A stretch of DNA of 64,000 nucleotides. It comes from Agrypnia vestita (Eukaryota; Arthropoda; Insecta; Trichoptera; Phryganeidae). The notes under the pieces were generated by a model. It searched no databases. It was not told the DNA's origin and was given only the letters and a program-made list of their open reading frames with translations. Positions 56,028-64,000 of this stretch are shown piece after piece. The DNA lies in assembly GCA_016648135.1 (NCBI GenBank), contig JADDOH010002335.1, positions 1-64,000 on the forward strand, written 5' to 3'. Within the stretch, counting starts at the first letter, position 1. Each line of letters starts with the position of its first letter. The position numbers and the translations under genes were made by a program.

Positions 56028-56143
56028 GATCATTTAAGGCAGCCTTATGATAGGTCACAAGCCCCGCAGACGCTCATAATGAATCTTCCATACATAATTT
56101 TCCTTACGAATAGCTTCGTCTCTATGAGACATGTATAATTAAA
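56028..56143 (-). mobile_element. Foldback MITE M1 end, target of PLE G
   Basis: AAAGTGATCATTTAAGGCAG, CCTTATGATAGGTCACAAGC and CTTCCATACATAATTTTCCT, AGCTTCGTCTCTATGAGACA is an M1 terminus. PLE G inserted immediately at its end (target ACATGTATAAT). Confidence 0.65.
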
Positions 56144-56188
56144 ATAAAACACAAATTACTTTGTTTTCACCACTATATTAGATTAAAA

Positions 56189-56229
56189 AATCTACATGTT
56201 TCGAGAACAATGTTCTCTTCATCAGGATT
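56189..56229 (-). ncRNA. Hammerhead-ribozyme-like motif, PLE G left
   Basis: This is the inverted twin of 57122-57162: AATC stem I, CTGATGA (56219-56225), GAGAAC/GTTCTC stem II, GAAAC, ATGTA, GATT. All core bases match. Confidence 0.8.
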
Positions 56230-56331
56230 ATTGTGTACTAATCTTAAAAGTTGAAACAAGCAAATATGTTACGGTGAAGGAGCGGTTGAGGGGGTTGGTG
56301 AGGGGAGGGGGGGGGTTCGAGGTGTTGATTA

Positions 56332-56787
56332 TTATGGGTCATTTGGAATGTTAAGTGGAAAAATATTCAAAATAGGATTATGCAAAAATTTCGTCTGTGT
56401 ATTTATTATATTAGACTTAATATTAACATTTTTCCTAATTTCGAGTATTTCTAAATTATTTATTTGAGGTATCTTATAGTTGAAATGTAAAAATTTTAAG
56501 CCTGTGTTAATATCAAATGTATGGTCAAATTCTATTAGATGTTTTGCGAAATCAGAATCAATATTGCTAGTTAATGCTTTGATATGTTCTTTAACCCTAG
56601 TTTCAAAATTTCTTTTTGTTTTGCCAATATAAAAATTATCGCAATCGTTAAAATTAAGTCTATAAACTCCTGATTTCATGATAGGATTATCACTATCCTT
56701 GTTATTTAGTATGTATTTTTTTAATTTGTTACTCGTATAAAAGGCCGGCTGAATTGAGTTAGGAATATTTTTAGTTATTATTAATAA
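56332..56787 (-). pseudogene. GIY-YIG endonuclease C-terminus of PLE G
   Basis: The minus frame has NSIQPAFYTSNKLKKYILNN, then the nuclease motif SGVYRLNFNDCDNFYIGKTK with both GVY and YIG halves, then RNFETRVKEHIKAL, the segment EFDHTFDINTGLKFLHFNYK, and LEILEIRKNVN. The frame stays open to a stop at 56332. The Arg after YIGKT and the RVKEH segment correspond to the conserved GIY-YIG core. The reverse transcriptase is absent, because the copy is truncated at the inverted junction. Confidence 0.9.
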
Positions 56788-57121
56788 TAATTGATTCTGA
56801 TTTCGCAAAACATCTAATAGAATTTGACCATACATTTGATATTAACACAGGCTTAAAATTTTTACATTTCAACTATAAGATACCTCAAATAAATAATTTA
56901 GAAATACTCGAAATTAGGAAAAATGTTAATATTAAGTCTAATATAATAAATACACAGACGAAATTTTTGCATAATCCTATTTTGAATATTTTTCCACTTA
57001 ACATTCCAAATGACCCATAATAATCAACACCTCGAACCCCCCCCTCCCCTCACCAACCCCCTCAACCGCTCCATCACCGTAACATATTTGCTTGTTTCAA
57101 CTTTTAAGATTAGTACACAAT

Positions 57122-57162
57122 AATCCTGATGAAGAGAACATTGTTCTCGAAACATGTAGATT
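57122..57162 (+). ncRNA. Hammerhead-ribozyme-like motif, PLE G right
   Basis: AATC (57122-57125) pairs with GATT (57159-57162) as stem I. CTGATGA is at 57126-57132. GAGAAC, ATT, GTTCTC form a perfect 6-bp stem II. GAAA is at 57149-57152. CATG with flanking A and T makes a minimal stem III, and the predicted cleavage is after A57158 (triplet GTA). Confidence 0.8.
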
Positions 57163-57481
57163 TTTTAATCTAATATAGTGGTGAAAACAAAGTAATTTGT
57201 GTTTTATTTTAATAATAATGTCACCACAAAGTTCAAGCCTTCATACAGAAGAAGAAAAAATATTCTTCGAACAGTTAACATGTATAATCTTAATTTATGA
57301 TCATTCCTCTGGGGACAAACTCCTGTAATTGTGTTCGTAAAAAATTAAACATATTCAAAAAATGTAAATAATTACCATATCAATTAAAAATACTACTGTG
57401 ATAATTTTAATTTTCAGGCGTTTGCATTATTAGAAAAATATCTCCATTTTATAGTGGAAAAATATTGTGTCAGAAGCAATT

Positions 57482-57663
57482 TTTTTTTAATTGATATGCG
57501 AACACGGAATACGTGTCACATCAATATTCTTACTATTTTCGAACTAAGCTAAACGCATGTGCTATGAAAATAGGACTAACTTGCTGGTCTGGAGTGAGTT
57601 TCGAACCCGCGACCTTTGGATCACGAGGCGAGAGTCCTTACCACAAGACCAACAAGCTACTCA
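57482..57663 (-). mobile_element. SINE-A, full-length copy
   Basis: Minus strand: GAGTAGCTTGTTGGTCTTGT, GGTAAGGACTCTCGCCTCGT, B box GGGTTCGAAACTCACTCC, then the conserved body to ACACGTATTCCGTGTTCGCA and an A-rich tail. Confidence 0.85.
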
Positions 57664-57664
57664 C

Positions 57665-58225
57665 ATGCTACACATAATACTTACGCCATGCATTTTTTTA
57701 ATGTTTGTGTACAATTAGGATTAGCTGACGTACGAATAAAAACAAATCATATATAACACCGTAGAAAATACGTAGAAAAAAATGATAAATCATAACGGGC
57801 CAACATCTTTATAAAAAAAAATTATACACTTTAATATTAGACCTAACTTTACTTATTAAAACAAACTGTTTGCTGTAAAGATAAAAATTCTATTTCTTTA
57901 CATTTTCCTCATTATTCCCGGGAACTTTATAGGCCCCATGTTTGGAATTTTCAAAGAAAATTGTTTACTTTTTATGAATATCCCCTCACAAAGGCACTTG
58001 ACTAATTCTTGTCAAAAATTCAAACAAATATGTTGTGTTCGTGACGAGTTTAATATCTTGAAATATCGCCGGTAAACTTTTGAAACTAATACGTACACGA
58101 TACAAAAAATAATGATGCATTGTACCTTTTTTTTATCAACTCTTCTATATGGGAGACGATTTTGCAGTATTTCTCTCTTGTTTTTTCTTCCTTCATATCA
58201 GTATAATCAGTATTCACTTTCATTT
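57665..58225. other. Unassigned DNA
   Basis: No gene or element was identified before the LINE remnant. Confidence 0.35.
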
Positions 58226-58227
58226 TA

Positions 58228-58770
58228 GATTTAGAGGTGATCAATGATAGAAAATTATTATACGATGAACATATCGATTCTATTATAAGTAAGGCTTATA
58301 GGGCTTTAGGTTTCATCATGAGAATGTCTAAAGATTTTAAGTGTATAAAGACATTGAAAGTACTTTACAGCACTTTTGTCAGAAGCAAACTCGAGTATGC
58401 AACGCAAGTATGGAACCCCCAGTATATGATCTATGCAAATCGCTTGGAACAAATTCAAAAAAAATTTATTCGCTTTCTCAACTTTAAATTCAATTGCGTT
58501 TCTGACGATTATGACAGTTCATGCAAAAAATATCACATCCTACCGTTATACAGACGTCGGGAAATAGGTGATTTGATGTACCTACTAAAAATTGTATCAG
58601 GCAACGTCGACTGTCCTGAACTATTAAATAGACTAAAATTCCATGTTCCCTGTAGATCTCGTAGACACAACCCAGTCTTTCACATTGATTTTACCTCATC
58701 CAACTATCGTCGTAATTCATATTTCTTGAGGGTATGCGATGCATTCAATAAACTGATTATTGGATATTGA
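58228..58770 (+). pseudogene. LINE reverse transcriptase C-terminal half
   Basis: The frame, about 180 codons, reads DLEVINDRKLLYDEHIDSII, SKAYRALGFIMRMSKDFK, VLYSTFVRSKLEYATQVWNP, NRLEQIQKKFIRFLNFKF, then RRREIGDLMYLLKIVSGNVD, CPELLNRLKFHVPCRSRRHN and a stop after NKLIIGY. These are the standard thumb and C-terminal blocks of CR1/Jockey-type LINE proteins. The palm with the YADD box is missing by 5' truncation. The frame is fully open, so the insertion looks young. Confidence 0.9.
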
Positions 58771-59061
58771 TTATGTTCGAGATATTGATCTGTTCGAGTG
58801 CAGCCACACAAGATTAAGAAAAATTTTGAGTGCTGAATTTTTTTCCACGTAATAATTAAGTTTCTTTGTCTTTTGTTTAAATTTTTTATTTTTTCTTTCT
58901 ATATAATTTTTAATATGCCTTAGTCATTCATAAATATTTATCATTACTGACATATTTCTTAATGTGGAGACCTGTGATTGGCCATCTATGTTGTATCAAT
59001 GTTTTCTATGCTTTTTTTTGTGCTGTTGGTCTTCCATAAACATTAAATAAATAAATAAATA
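58228..59061 (+). mobile_element. LINE 3' end with ORF2 tail and (TAAA)n
   Basis: A 5'-truncated non-LTR retrotransposon. The ORF2 tail runs from 58228 to 58770, then a 3' UTR of about 270 bp, ending in a TAAATAAATAAATAAAT run at 59043-59061. The UTR from 58871 onward is part of the left arm of the large inverted repeat. Confidence 0.85.
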
Positions 59062-60233
59062 AATTTACTATGTTAACCCTAATAAAATGTTTAATTACTG
59101 ACTAAATGATACTTAATAAAATTGTAAACATGATTTTTAATGAAATTTAAAGGAATTCAATTTTAATGAAAAACGTTATTATTAAAGTAAAGCGTTATTT
59201 TAAATGTGACAGCTGTTTCGTCTTGCTAGACCATTATCAAACAGTAAGATATTGCTAGATCATGATGACCTAGCAAGCAGAACAGCTGTCACATTACTAA
59301 ATAACGCAAACTTGCAGAACTTGATAATAATATTCATTAAAATTTAATTTAATTTAATTTTCATTAAAAATAAACATTAACTTCTGCAAACTAAACACAA
59401 AAACCACAAACAAACAATTTTTTAATCAAATACCAATCATAAATTATCTTTATGATTGGTATTTGATTCAAGATGGTCGATAATTCATTATTTATATAAC
59501 TGGAACACTTATTTCACGTGAATAAATTTTTAACAGTTTATTGGATGCGCGCGCATTTCGTGGTCTCGCACTCCCGCTACATGTTGCGCGTCCGCAACTT
59601 CCGTTACAATAAAAAAATTCCCCCAATGTGCCAAAAGAAGTAACGTTGAAAATGCACCGTTAGCCTAAGATGGACACCATCGCACAATTGTTTGTTTGTG
59701 GTTTTTGTGTTTAGTTTGCAGAAGTTAATGTTTATTTTTAATGAAAATTAAAATAAATTAAATTTTAATGAATATTATTATCAAGTTCTGCAAGTTTGCG
59801 TTATTTAGTAATGTGACAGCTGTTCTGCTTGCTAGGTCATCATGATCTAGCAATATCTTACTGTTTGATAATGGTCTAGCAAGACGAAACAGCTGTCACA
59901 TTTAAAATAACGCTTTACTTTAATAATAACGTTTTTCATTAAAATTGAATTCCTTTAAATTTCATTAAAAATCATGTTTACAATTTTATTAAGTATCATT
60001 TAGTCAGTAATTTAACATTTTATTAGGGTAAACATAGTAAATTTATTTATTTATTTATTTAATGTTTATGGAAGACCAACAGCACAAAAAAAAAGCATAG
60101 AAAACATTGATACAATATAGATGGCCAATTACAGGTCTCCACATTTAGAAATATGTCAGTAATGATAAATATTTATGATATACTAAGGCATATTAATTAT
60201 ATAGAAAGAAAGAATAAAAAATTTAAACAAAAA
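58871..60233. repeat. Large inverted repeat, 548-bp arms
   Basis: 58871-59418 and 59686-60233 are inverted copies with few differences. Each arm holds the LINE 3' UTR with its TAAA tail, then AT-rich DNA and a PLE-like core: AAGACGAAACAGCTGTCACA with GTCT/AGAC stem, and an inverted partner, CTAGCAAGCAGAACAGCTGT. The 267-bp spacer has its own 17-bp hairpin (59427-59443 pairing with 59449-59465). Confidence 0.85.
59445..59645 (+). repeat. Dispersed repeat R3, copy in the palindrome spacer
   Basis: TATCTTTATGATTGGTA, TTCAAGATGGTCGA, ATTATTTATAT, ACTGGAACAC, GTGAATAAATTTTT, ACAGTTTA and TGGATGCGC, ending at GCCAAAAGAAGT, recur inverted at 62920-63108. No coding. Its origin is unknown. Confidence 0.65.
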
Positions 60234-60239
60234 TGTTGT

Positions 60240-62205
60240 GTATTATTGGGGAATTGTAAATGTAAATGTATTATTGGGGAATGTAAATGTATTATTGGGG
60301 AATTTGCCTTATATAAATTCACATTGTAGAGATTATTCATGATAATCATTAAGCGGATGAAAAACATCATTTTTGACGTTTTATCCCGATTACATTAGCT
60401 TTTAGCGATGATTGTTATTGATTATTAATGATGATCACTAAGTGCATGGAAAAAATACATTTTTTTATCTCTACTTGAGTTTCAACAGAATCAAAATCTC
60501 TCACCGAAAAGTGAAGTATTAAGCTTACTCACATTCAAATATAGAAAAAAGTTACATGGATTAGGTGGCAATACAAATAATTAATTGATTAGGTATTAAT
60601 ATAAAGTTGTTGAAATGAGAGTATTGAGAGGAAAGGAGAAGTATTAGTAAAAGTATGATCGTTAAGGAAATTATTGATCGAGTTCAAATTTCTTTTATTT
60701 CTGATCTTTCTGAAACGGCGTGAAAATTAAATTTAGGCGTATCCATTAACTCATATTCATTAAATTCTAGATACCGAAGAGAAAAAATTATGTTTCTATC
60801 TTAGATTAAAGTTTGAGCCAATCTGAATAAAAAAATATCCATGTTATTGTAGACATAAATTATAAATAATAAAATGATATCATGTTTGTGTGTTATCGAG
60901 AAATTTTGTCAATCTTTGTCTTACAAATTTGAAAGGATAGATAATCCGAAGAAGAACGAAATATGAGATGTTATGCCTCAAATCATCGGCGAAAATTTCG
61001 ATTCAGGGTTTAGGCATGAATACAGCGAAAAATTTCAATGTAAGACTGACTTTTTCAGAAAAAAGGGCGCCAATACAAAGATAAAACCTTCGCTTTCTCT
61101 GGATGATTTCCCGGATGAATTGACACCAACGTGTGATGTATCGATATTGATAATAGTATTGTAATCTTGGAATGCCTTTTGAGCTTCGACACAACAAAGC
61201 AACGTTATTAATTGCCTCCCTGGATTATCACCCTTAACCGCACTCACAAATTAACCCCCCTGTGTAAGGTAGAGGAGGTTGGTGTATTTAACAGCCCTAT
61301 TGCGATTAGTGGGAGAAGGCGTGTTGTTATTATTTCAATCATTCCGACTTATTCCCAAAACAAAAATTTTGATGAATGTCACCTCAAAATTAAAAAAATA
61401 GTAAAACGCAGGACATCTGTCTAGTATCGATATTTCTGTCATTGTGACATAAATGTTGGCTTTGATTTTACGAAAAACATTTACGAAAAAACGAAAATAG
61501 TTTATACCTATACAGAATTGTCTAATGTACAGAGGTGTAAAAATGTATGAGATGCCGGAAAATATGAAGAATGTAGATAAGGTGAATGAATTGAAAAATA
61601 CATGCCAAAATTATTGTAAAAATAGTATAATAGTGTAGATTATAGGATGTTTATTACAGATTGTATATAAGTGATGGATTGTAAAAGTATTATTGTAGTC
61701 GGGAGTGTTCGTCATTAAATCAATTTTTAGTGAATCATCAATCAAGACCATGTCATACCAGGAACAAGGAGGAAAGACTACGCCGTTAAATTTCGACATC
61801 CCGTCTATCTCCTATCCCTCATTTCGAATTATACAGTCCACTTCGTATAGTTTCGTTCCCTCACCTTTTTATTACCCGCATCCCTTAAATTCCCGTATAT
61901 TCCGTCATCCTTCCCCACGTACGCGGCGACTCGCGTCGCGTACAGTTGTATTGTAGATTAAAATAGAATGTAGTAAAAAAAAATTATCCCTCAAATTTAA
62001 AATATTAGTTATTATACAATATTCAATATTGATTAACTTACGAAATAAATAAAAAAAATAAAAAATATTTTGAGTTTGTTCAAATCTTTCAGAACAGTGC
62101 TGGATTTCTTGTCACAGAGACATTATTTAGGGGAATGAAAATGGCTTTGTAGAGGCCGCAAGGAAAGGTGGTTATAACGCACATATGAAGCGTTGCACGC
62201 AATTC
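60240..62205. other. Unassigned DNA
   Basis: A TGTATTATTGGGGAA unit is repeated three times at 60236-60302. 60330-60380 resembles the inverted repeat at 30319. Overlapping frames at 60973-61424 have no domain. No gene is called. Confidence 0.4.
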
Positions 62206-62211
62206 AAATGT

Positions 62212-62400
62212 ATACAACTTCCAAAAATTAGTAGGCATGGTATACTCTATCATGGGTGGAAATGGCGAACGTTACATTGTGTAAAGTGATCACTTAAGCC
62301 ATCCATATGATAGGTCGTAAGTCCTATGTACACCCAAAAGACTTCTTTACCTACTTTCTCATAAATAAAATACAGTTTCGTCTCTGTGAGACATCTATAA
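62212..62400 (-). mobile_element. Foldback MITE M1, one-ended copy
   Basis: CAACTTCCAAAAATTAGTAG, GTTACATTGTGTAAAGTGAT, CACTTAAGCCATCCATATGA, TAGGTCGTAAG, and the terminus TTTCGTCTCTGTGAGACATC, TATAAT. Together with 48475 it defines the internal block missing from the 14446 copy. Confidence 0.65.
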
Positions 62401-62404
62401 TATA

Positions 62405-62915
62405 CATTAATTGAATAATAAAAAATGTTTACACGGTGTTGAAAATTCTCTCAACTAATTCATGTGCTCGCGCCATTACAATCAAACAAATTAAACACAA
62501 TCAAGTACAATATAATATTTCACTTTTAAACCGAGTCAAAACTCCATTCGTATTATAGAAGATTTCTTTTTTACATTTATTTGCATCAACGAAATCTTTA
62601 TTTGCCCGTGAAAAGTGTAATGTGACATATTGTTATTTTCTTCTATCGACCGACTGGTACGTAATACTTCGCTGTTCCGCGGGATTTTGTTTTCCCCCAA
62701 GATTTTACAATGTTTGGCATACGCTATCTGCTATCCCCCGGGTGCTCTCGGTTCGTCGTGCGCTTTCGTCTCAGAAAAAAATATTGACTTTTCGACATAG
62801 GCTGTTTATTCAAGCGTATAAATATTTTACGATTTGCTACCGAGAAACAAAGAAATATTCAACCCTCAACCTTTCTATAATAAAAATATCTTAAAGTATT
62901 AACTTAAATTTATTT
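62405..62915. other. Unassigned DNA
   Basis: An open frame at 62622-62894 has no recognised domain. No gene is called. Confidence 0.35.
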
Positions 62916-62919
62916 CAGC

Positions 62920-63108
62920 TTCTTTTTGAAGTTACACTTCTTTTGGCGCATTTAGGGTAAAAAAAAATTAGCGTAAGTTGCGCATGCGCAGCACGTAGCG
63001 GGAATGCGTGCGCATCCATTAAACTGTCAAAAATTTATTCACTCGAAATTAGTGTTCCAGTAATATAAATAATATATTGTCGACCATCTTGAATTGAGTA
63101 CCAATCAT
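62920..63108 (-). repeat. Dispersed repeat R3, second copy
   Basis: This is the inverted counterpart of 59445-59645, with about three-quarters identity by eye. The GC-rich words GCGCATGCGC and GCGTGCGCATCC are local. Confidence 0.65.
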
Positions 63109-63490
63109 AAAGATACTAAATTCAAAAGCTGGGGAATGGTTGATTATTTAATTTAAAATTAGAACTGTTTATTGAATTACAATTTATTTATTACTAATCA
63201 CTCGTCTATGGAACACTTAATCCTTGTCTTTCCAGAGTATTCGCACTTCTGTGGTAGCACTTCGTTCGTATTGCGCTGCTAGTTTCTATTGTTCGTCTCA
63301 TAGTTGTGCGGCGTTATTGCACTTATATACATTTTTGTGTTTCCAGATGTTTCGCGAGTCTAATTATTTATTCTAGACGCTTCAAGCAATTTCCAATTTC
63401 CTTTAAAGTGTCCAGGGTGCTGAGAAATCCTCGATTACGATTAAATTTCTTCTGTTTCTGCGGTCTTGTGATAATATTAAATTGAACTCA
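63109..63490. other. Unassigned DNA
   Basis: The words ATCACTCGTCTATGGAACAC and TTTCCAGA resemble 45555-45850 weakly. No gene was seen. Confidence 0.3.
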
Positions 63491-63491
63491 T

Positions 63492-63640
63492 GTAGAGAAC
63501 GGAGAGTTGGTAGAAGGCAAATGTCCTGGCTGCGCAACATCAGAGAGTGGACTGGAATGAGATAGGTGGAGGATTTCTTTCGGCAGCTCAAGACAGAGAG
63601 GCTTTCGCACAAGTGATCGCCAACGTCGGAGAGACCTGAC
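63492..63640 (+). pseudogene. LINE reverse transcriptase C-terminal fragment
   Basis: The plus frame reads RRVGRRQMSWLRNIREWTGM, then, after a stop and a frame change, LFRAAQDREAF-like codons (AAQDREAFAQVIANV). These are the GRrqmSWLRNIREWTG and AaqDReafaqviANv blocks of insect LINE ORF2 C-termini. It is a short dead fragment. Confidence 0.75.
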
Positions 63641-63725
63641 AAGTCACAAAAAGAAGAAAAAGAGAACATTGTTATCCATCTTCACTTCACATACACTTAA
63701 ACTTGAAAAATTTACTTAAACTTTA

Positions 63726-64000
63726 ATTCATAAATCATTTAAACCTACAGCTTTTTTCAAAATACTTCAATACTTCATTATCAATTTACCTTTCTTACCG
63801 TATTAATAAATAACTCGCATATGTACCTATATATTATAATAATAAATAAGAACTGTGGCTCCCTCATCAGACTCAAGAGCTTCTCTTCACTGATGAGGTC
63901 TACATGACTATAAAATATTTTTTTTAAAATGTTAATTTGATATGTAACTATATAAGTACTGTATTTGTACCATATATTAAAAAAATAAAATAAATAAAAA
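63726..64000 (+). mobile_element. PLE 3' tail, second subfamily, copy 2
   Basis: AATTCATAAATCATTTAAAC, CTTTTTTCAAAATACTTCA, TCGCATATGTACCTATATAT and CCCTCATCAGACTCAAGAGC, CACTGATGAGGTCTACATGA match 25390-25660 closely. The CCTCATCAG/CTGATGAGG hairpin and hammerhead-like CTGATGA are kept, and the GAAA box is degraded. Only the 3' UTR is present. Confidence 0.65.

Larger units (their letters stand above)
56140..57277 (-). mobile_element. PLE G: inverted duplication with 11-bp target duplication
   Basis: ACATGTATAAT at 56129-56139 and 57278-57288 flanks the insertion. The left arm 56140-56553 and the right arm about 56788-57220 are near-identical inverted copies: C-terminal codons, G-rich 3' UTR, hammerhead motif and pLTR end. 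The left arm belongs to the longer, minus-strand element; about 235 bp (56554-56787) is unique to it. The right arm has about 57 extra bp at its outer side, including the box AACTTTGTGGTGACAT (57218-57233, minus). Confidence 0.9.

Noticed and set aside
56281..56325. G-quadruplex regulatory site
   Set aside because: The G-run is part of the PLE 3' UTR and is mirrored in the other arm; no independent evidence of regulation.

Overview
The window is AT-rich, repeat-dense animal DNA, most likely from an insect. The evidence is a short interstitial run of the insect telomere unit (CCTAA)n at 9839-9885, a dense mixture of mariner, Helitron-like, SINE, LINE and Penelope-like (PLE) sequences, and the absence of any operon-like coding. 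The insect order cannot be fixed from the sequence. I found no convincing host protein-coding gene. Every protein similarity I recognise by eye belongs to a transposable element, and nearly all are truncated or broken. The 'no tools' limit means family names rest on motifs, not on searches.

Layout. 1-803: mariner transposon running off the left edge. 0.8-4.4 kb: dispersed repeats (R1, R2), foldback-MITE pieces and a LINE 3' end. 6.9-8.5 kb: two PLE inverted-repeat insertions around a foldback MITE. 9.8 kb: telomere-like repeat. 11.1-14.6 kb: palindromic MITEs, a Helitron-like element with a 130-bp internal tandem repeat and a foldback MITE. 15.4 kb: Helitron-like element. 18.7-21.4 kb: a 173-bp-arm palindrome, two SINE families and a piggyBac-type MITE with TTAA ends. 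22-26 kb: R1 repeat, a PLE with two hammerhead-like motifs, a LINE with an inverted 5' part, a SINE and two PLE tails. 26.8-27.6 kb: Helitron-like elements and a MITE. 29-33.2 kb: three PLE insertions and a LINE relic. 34.8-37.2 kb: Helitron ends, LINE RT relic and an internally deleted mariner. 38-50 kb: SINEs, Helitron-like elements, MITEs and LINE ends in otherwise featureless AT-rich DNA. 51-54.3 kb: mariner relic interrupted by a PLE end with a 14-bp target duplication, then a Helitron fragment. 55.6-57.7 kb: SINEs and a PLE insertion with an 11-bp target duplication. 58.2-60.2 kb: LINE 3' end inside a 548-bp-arm inverted repeat. 62-64 kb: MITE, repeat, LINE fragment and PLE tail.

The dominant biological signal is the set of Penelope-like elements. 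Several different subfamilies show the same plan: a GIY-YIG-type endonuclease C-terminus, then a terminal repeat (pLTR) with a hammerhead-ribozyme-like core (CTGATGA, a stem II hairpin, GAAAC, and often a GTC-type cleavage triplet), and a second pLTR copy in inverted orientation at the 5' side. At least five insertions have direct target duplications that I could read (14, 13, 11, 9 and about 8 bp). At the 5' outer end of six loci there is also a short shared box, roughly AACTTTGTGGTGACAT, that the known parts of these elements do not explain.

The second signal is a set of short Helitron-like elements: TC start, TGTCTGTCCG-rich 5' end, 3' hairpin and CTAG-like end. One of them contains a tRNA-like module. 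Interpretations beyond motif matches are marked as inference.
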